Virus record (IMG/VR): IMGVR_UViG_3300042368_000323
Coordinates: 1 to 54,539 of that record
Source of the DNA: a virus
Length of the DNA: 54,539 nt
Reading direction: 5' to 3' (one strand)
The position numbers and the translations under genes are program-made. Below the pieces are notes generated by a model, which had not been told where the DNA came from, made no database searches, and was given only the letters and a program-made list of their open reading frames with translations. Shown here one piece after another: positions 54,142 through 54,539 of the stretch (position 1 is the stretch's first letter; each line of letters opens with the position of its first letter).

Positions 54142-54539
54142 TCAGACGCCAGCGGCGAGCAAGTACGAGTGGTAACCGAAGTTCCAGCCGACGATGACTT
54201 CGGGGTAGCCGATGAAGCTAACCGAGGTGCCGCTGGAGGCCGTGACGCTGGCGCTGACCGTGATGGTGTTGGTGCTGGTGACCACACCCGTGACCGTCAG
54301 GTTGCTGCCCGGAGAGCCCGCCGTGGTGCCGCTGATGCCGTCGATGACGCACTGCATGCCCGGGACGATGCCCGTGGTCGACGGAACCGTGAAGGTCGTC
54401 GCGCCCGAGGGAGACGAGGACAGCGCAGTAGCCACCGTGACGGCGGTGTCAGGCACCAGTTGGATCACGCGCAGGCAGGGCGAAGTGCCCGCACCGGTGC
54501 CGACCGTCTGGCGGATGTTGCCAGCCACCGACGAAGCCA
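54142..54539 (-). CDS. Head decoration-like protein, 5' truncated by the window edge
   Basis: About 132 residues visible. The frame is open to the edge; the last two bases (TG on the minus strand) followed by GCT TCG TCG GTG GCT GGC suggest that the true start is ATG with only its A missing (MASSVAGNIRQTVG). A GTG at 54528 could also serve. Thr/Ser/Gly-rich beta strands, ending VGWNFGYHSYLLAAGV. Directly upstream of the capsid gene, so likely a head decoration or stabilising protein. Confidence 0.7.
   Translation of the reverse strand, partial: ASSVAGNIRQTVGTGAGTSPCLRVIQLVPDTAVTVATALSSSPSGATTFTVPSTTGIVPGMQCVIDGISGTTAGSPGSNLTVTGVVTSTNTITVSASVTASSGTSVSFIGYPEVIVGWNFGYHSYLLAAGV

Overview
The window is most of a tailed bacteriophage genome (Caudoviricetes), probably a metagenomic or draft contig. 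The first 16 bases are the end of an Illumina sequencing adapter, and the last base falls one nucleotide inside a probable start codon, so both ends are assembly ends. No terminase, portal or head protease is present, and these presumably lie beyond the right edge. The major capsid protein, tail-tube-like proteins without an obvious long tape measure, and large internal or ejection-type proteins suggest a podovirus-like particle. A PolA-type polymerase, a PrimPol-helicase and an rrn-like boxA suggest a proteobacterial host, but the host genus cannot be read from the sequence. No integrase, tRNA or CRISPR array was seen.

Layout. Bases 1-22515 are read rightward (early and replication genes) and 22597-54539 leftward (lysis and virion genes). 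The two arms converge on a terminator at about 22564-22598. The left arm opens with a small gene, then a near-consensus sigma70 promoter (250-278), a boxA-like antitermination site (311-329) and a roughly 500-nt structured untranslated leader. Next come small unknown genes separated by GC-rich hairpins and a repeated palindrome (TTTAC-yr-GTAAA). A three-gene module follows: a DUF3150-like protein, a MoxR/CobS-like AAA+ ATPase and an HExxH metallopeptidase-VWA protein (3027-6324). Four tandem paralogous mini-genes come next, each overlapping the following gene by exactly 17 nt. Two tandem terminators (8411-8480) precede a dense run of very small, stop-start-overlapping genes (8509-12207).

Replication block (12191-22515): VRR-NUC nuclease, family A DNA polymerase with Leu at the 762-equivalent position, Cas4/AddB-like Fe-S exonuclease, HNH nuclease, DEDD exonuclease, SNF2-type helicase, a candidate ssDNA-binding protein, an HTH protein and a PrimPol-helicase fusion.

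Right arm, in transcription order from the right edge: a small capsid-associated protein, the major capsid protein followed by a strong terminator, many small basic virion-associated proteins, two adaptor-like proteins, a glycine-rich protein, small structural proteins, a 1981-codon modular adhesin, a tail fibre, a lysis cassette (GH108 endolysin, secreted protein, holin), a tail-tube-B-like protein, four ejection-type proteins, and a 2085-aa polyvalent protein with a metalloprotease motif. Three free-standing homing endonucleases (HNH, HNH, GIY-YIG) sit exactly at gene junctions. Two of them appear to have landed on the start codon of the gene they precede, so that one adhesin now seems to begin at ATC and the tail-tube gene has left behind a five-codon copy of its own start.
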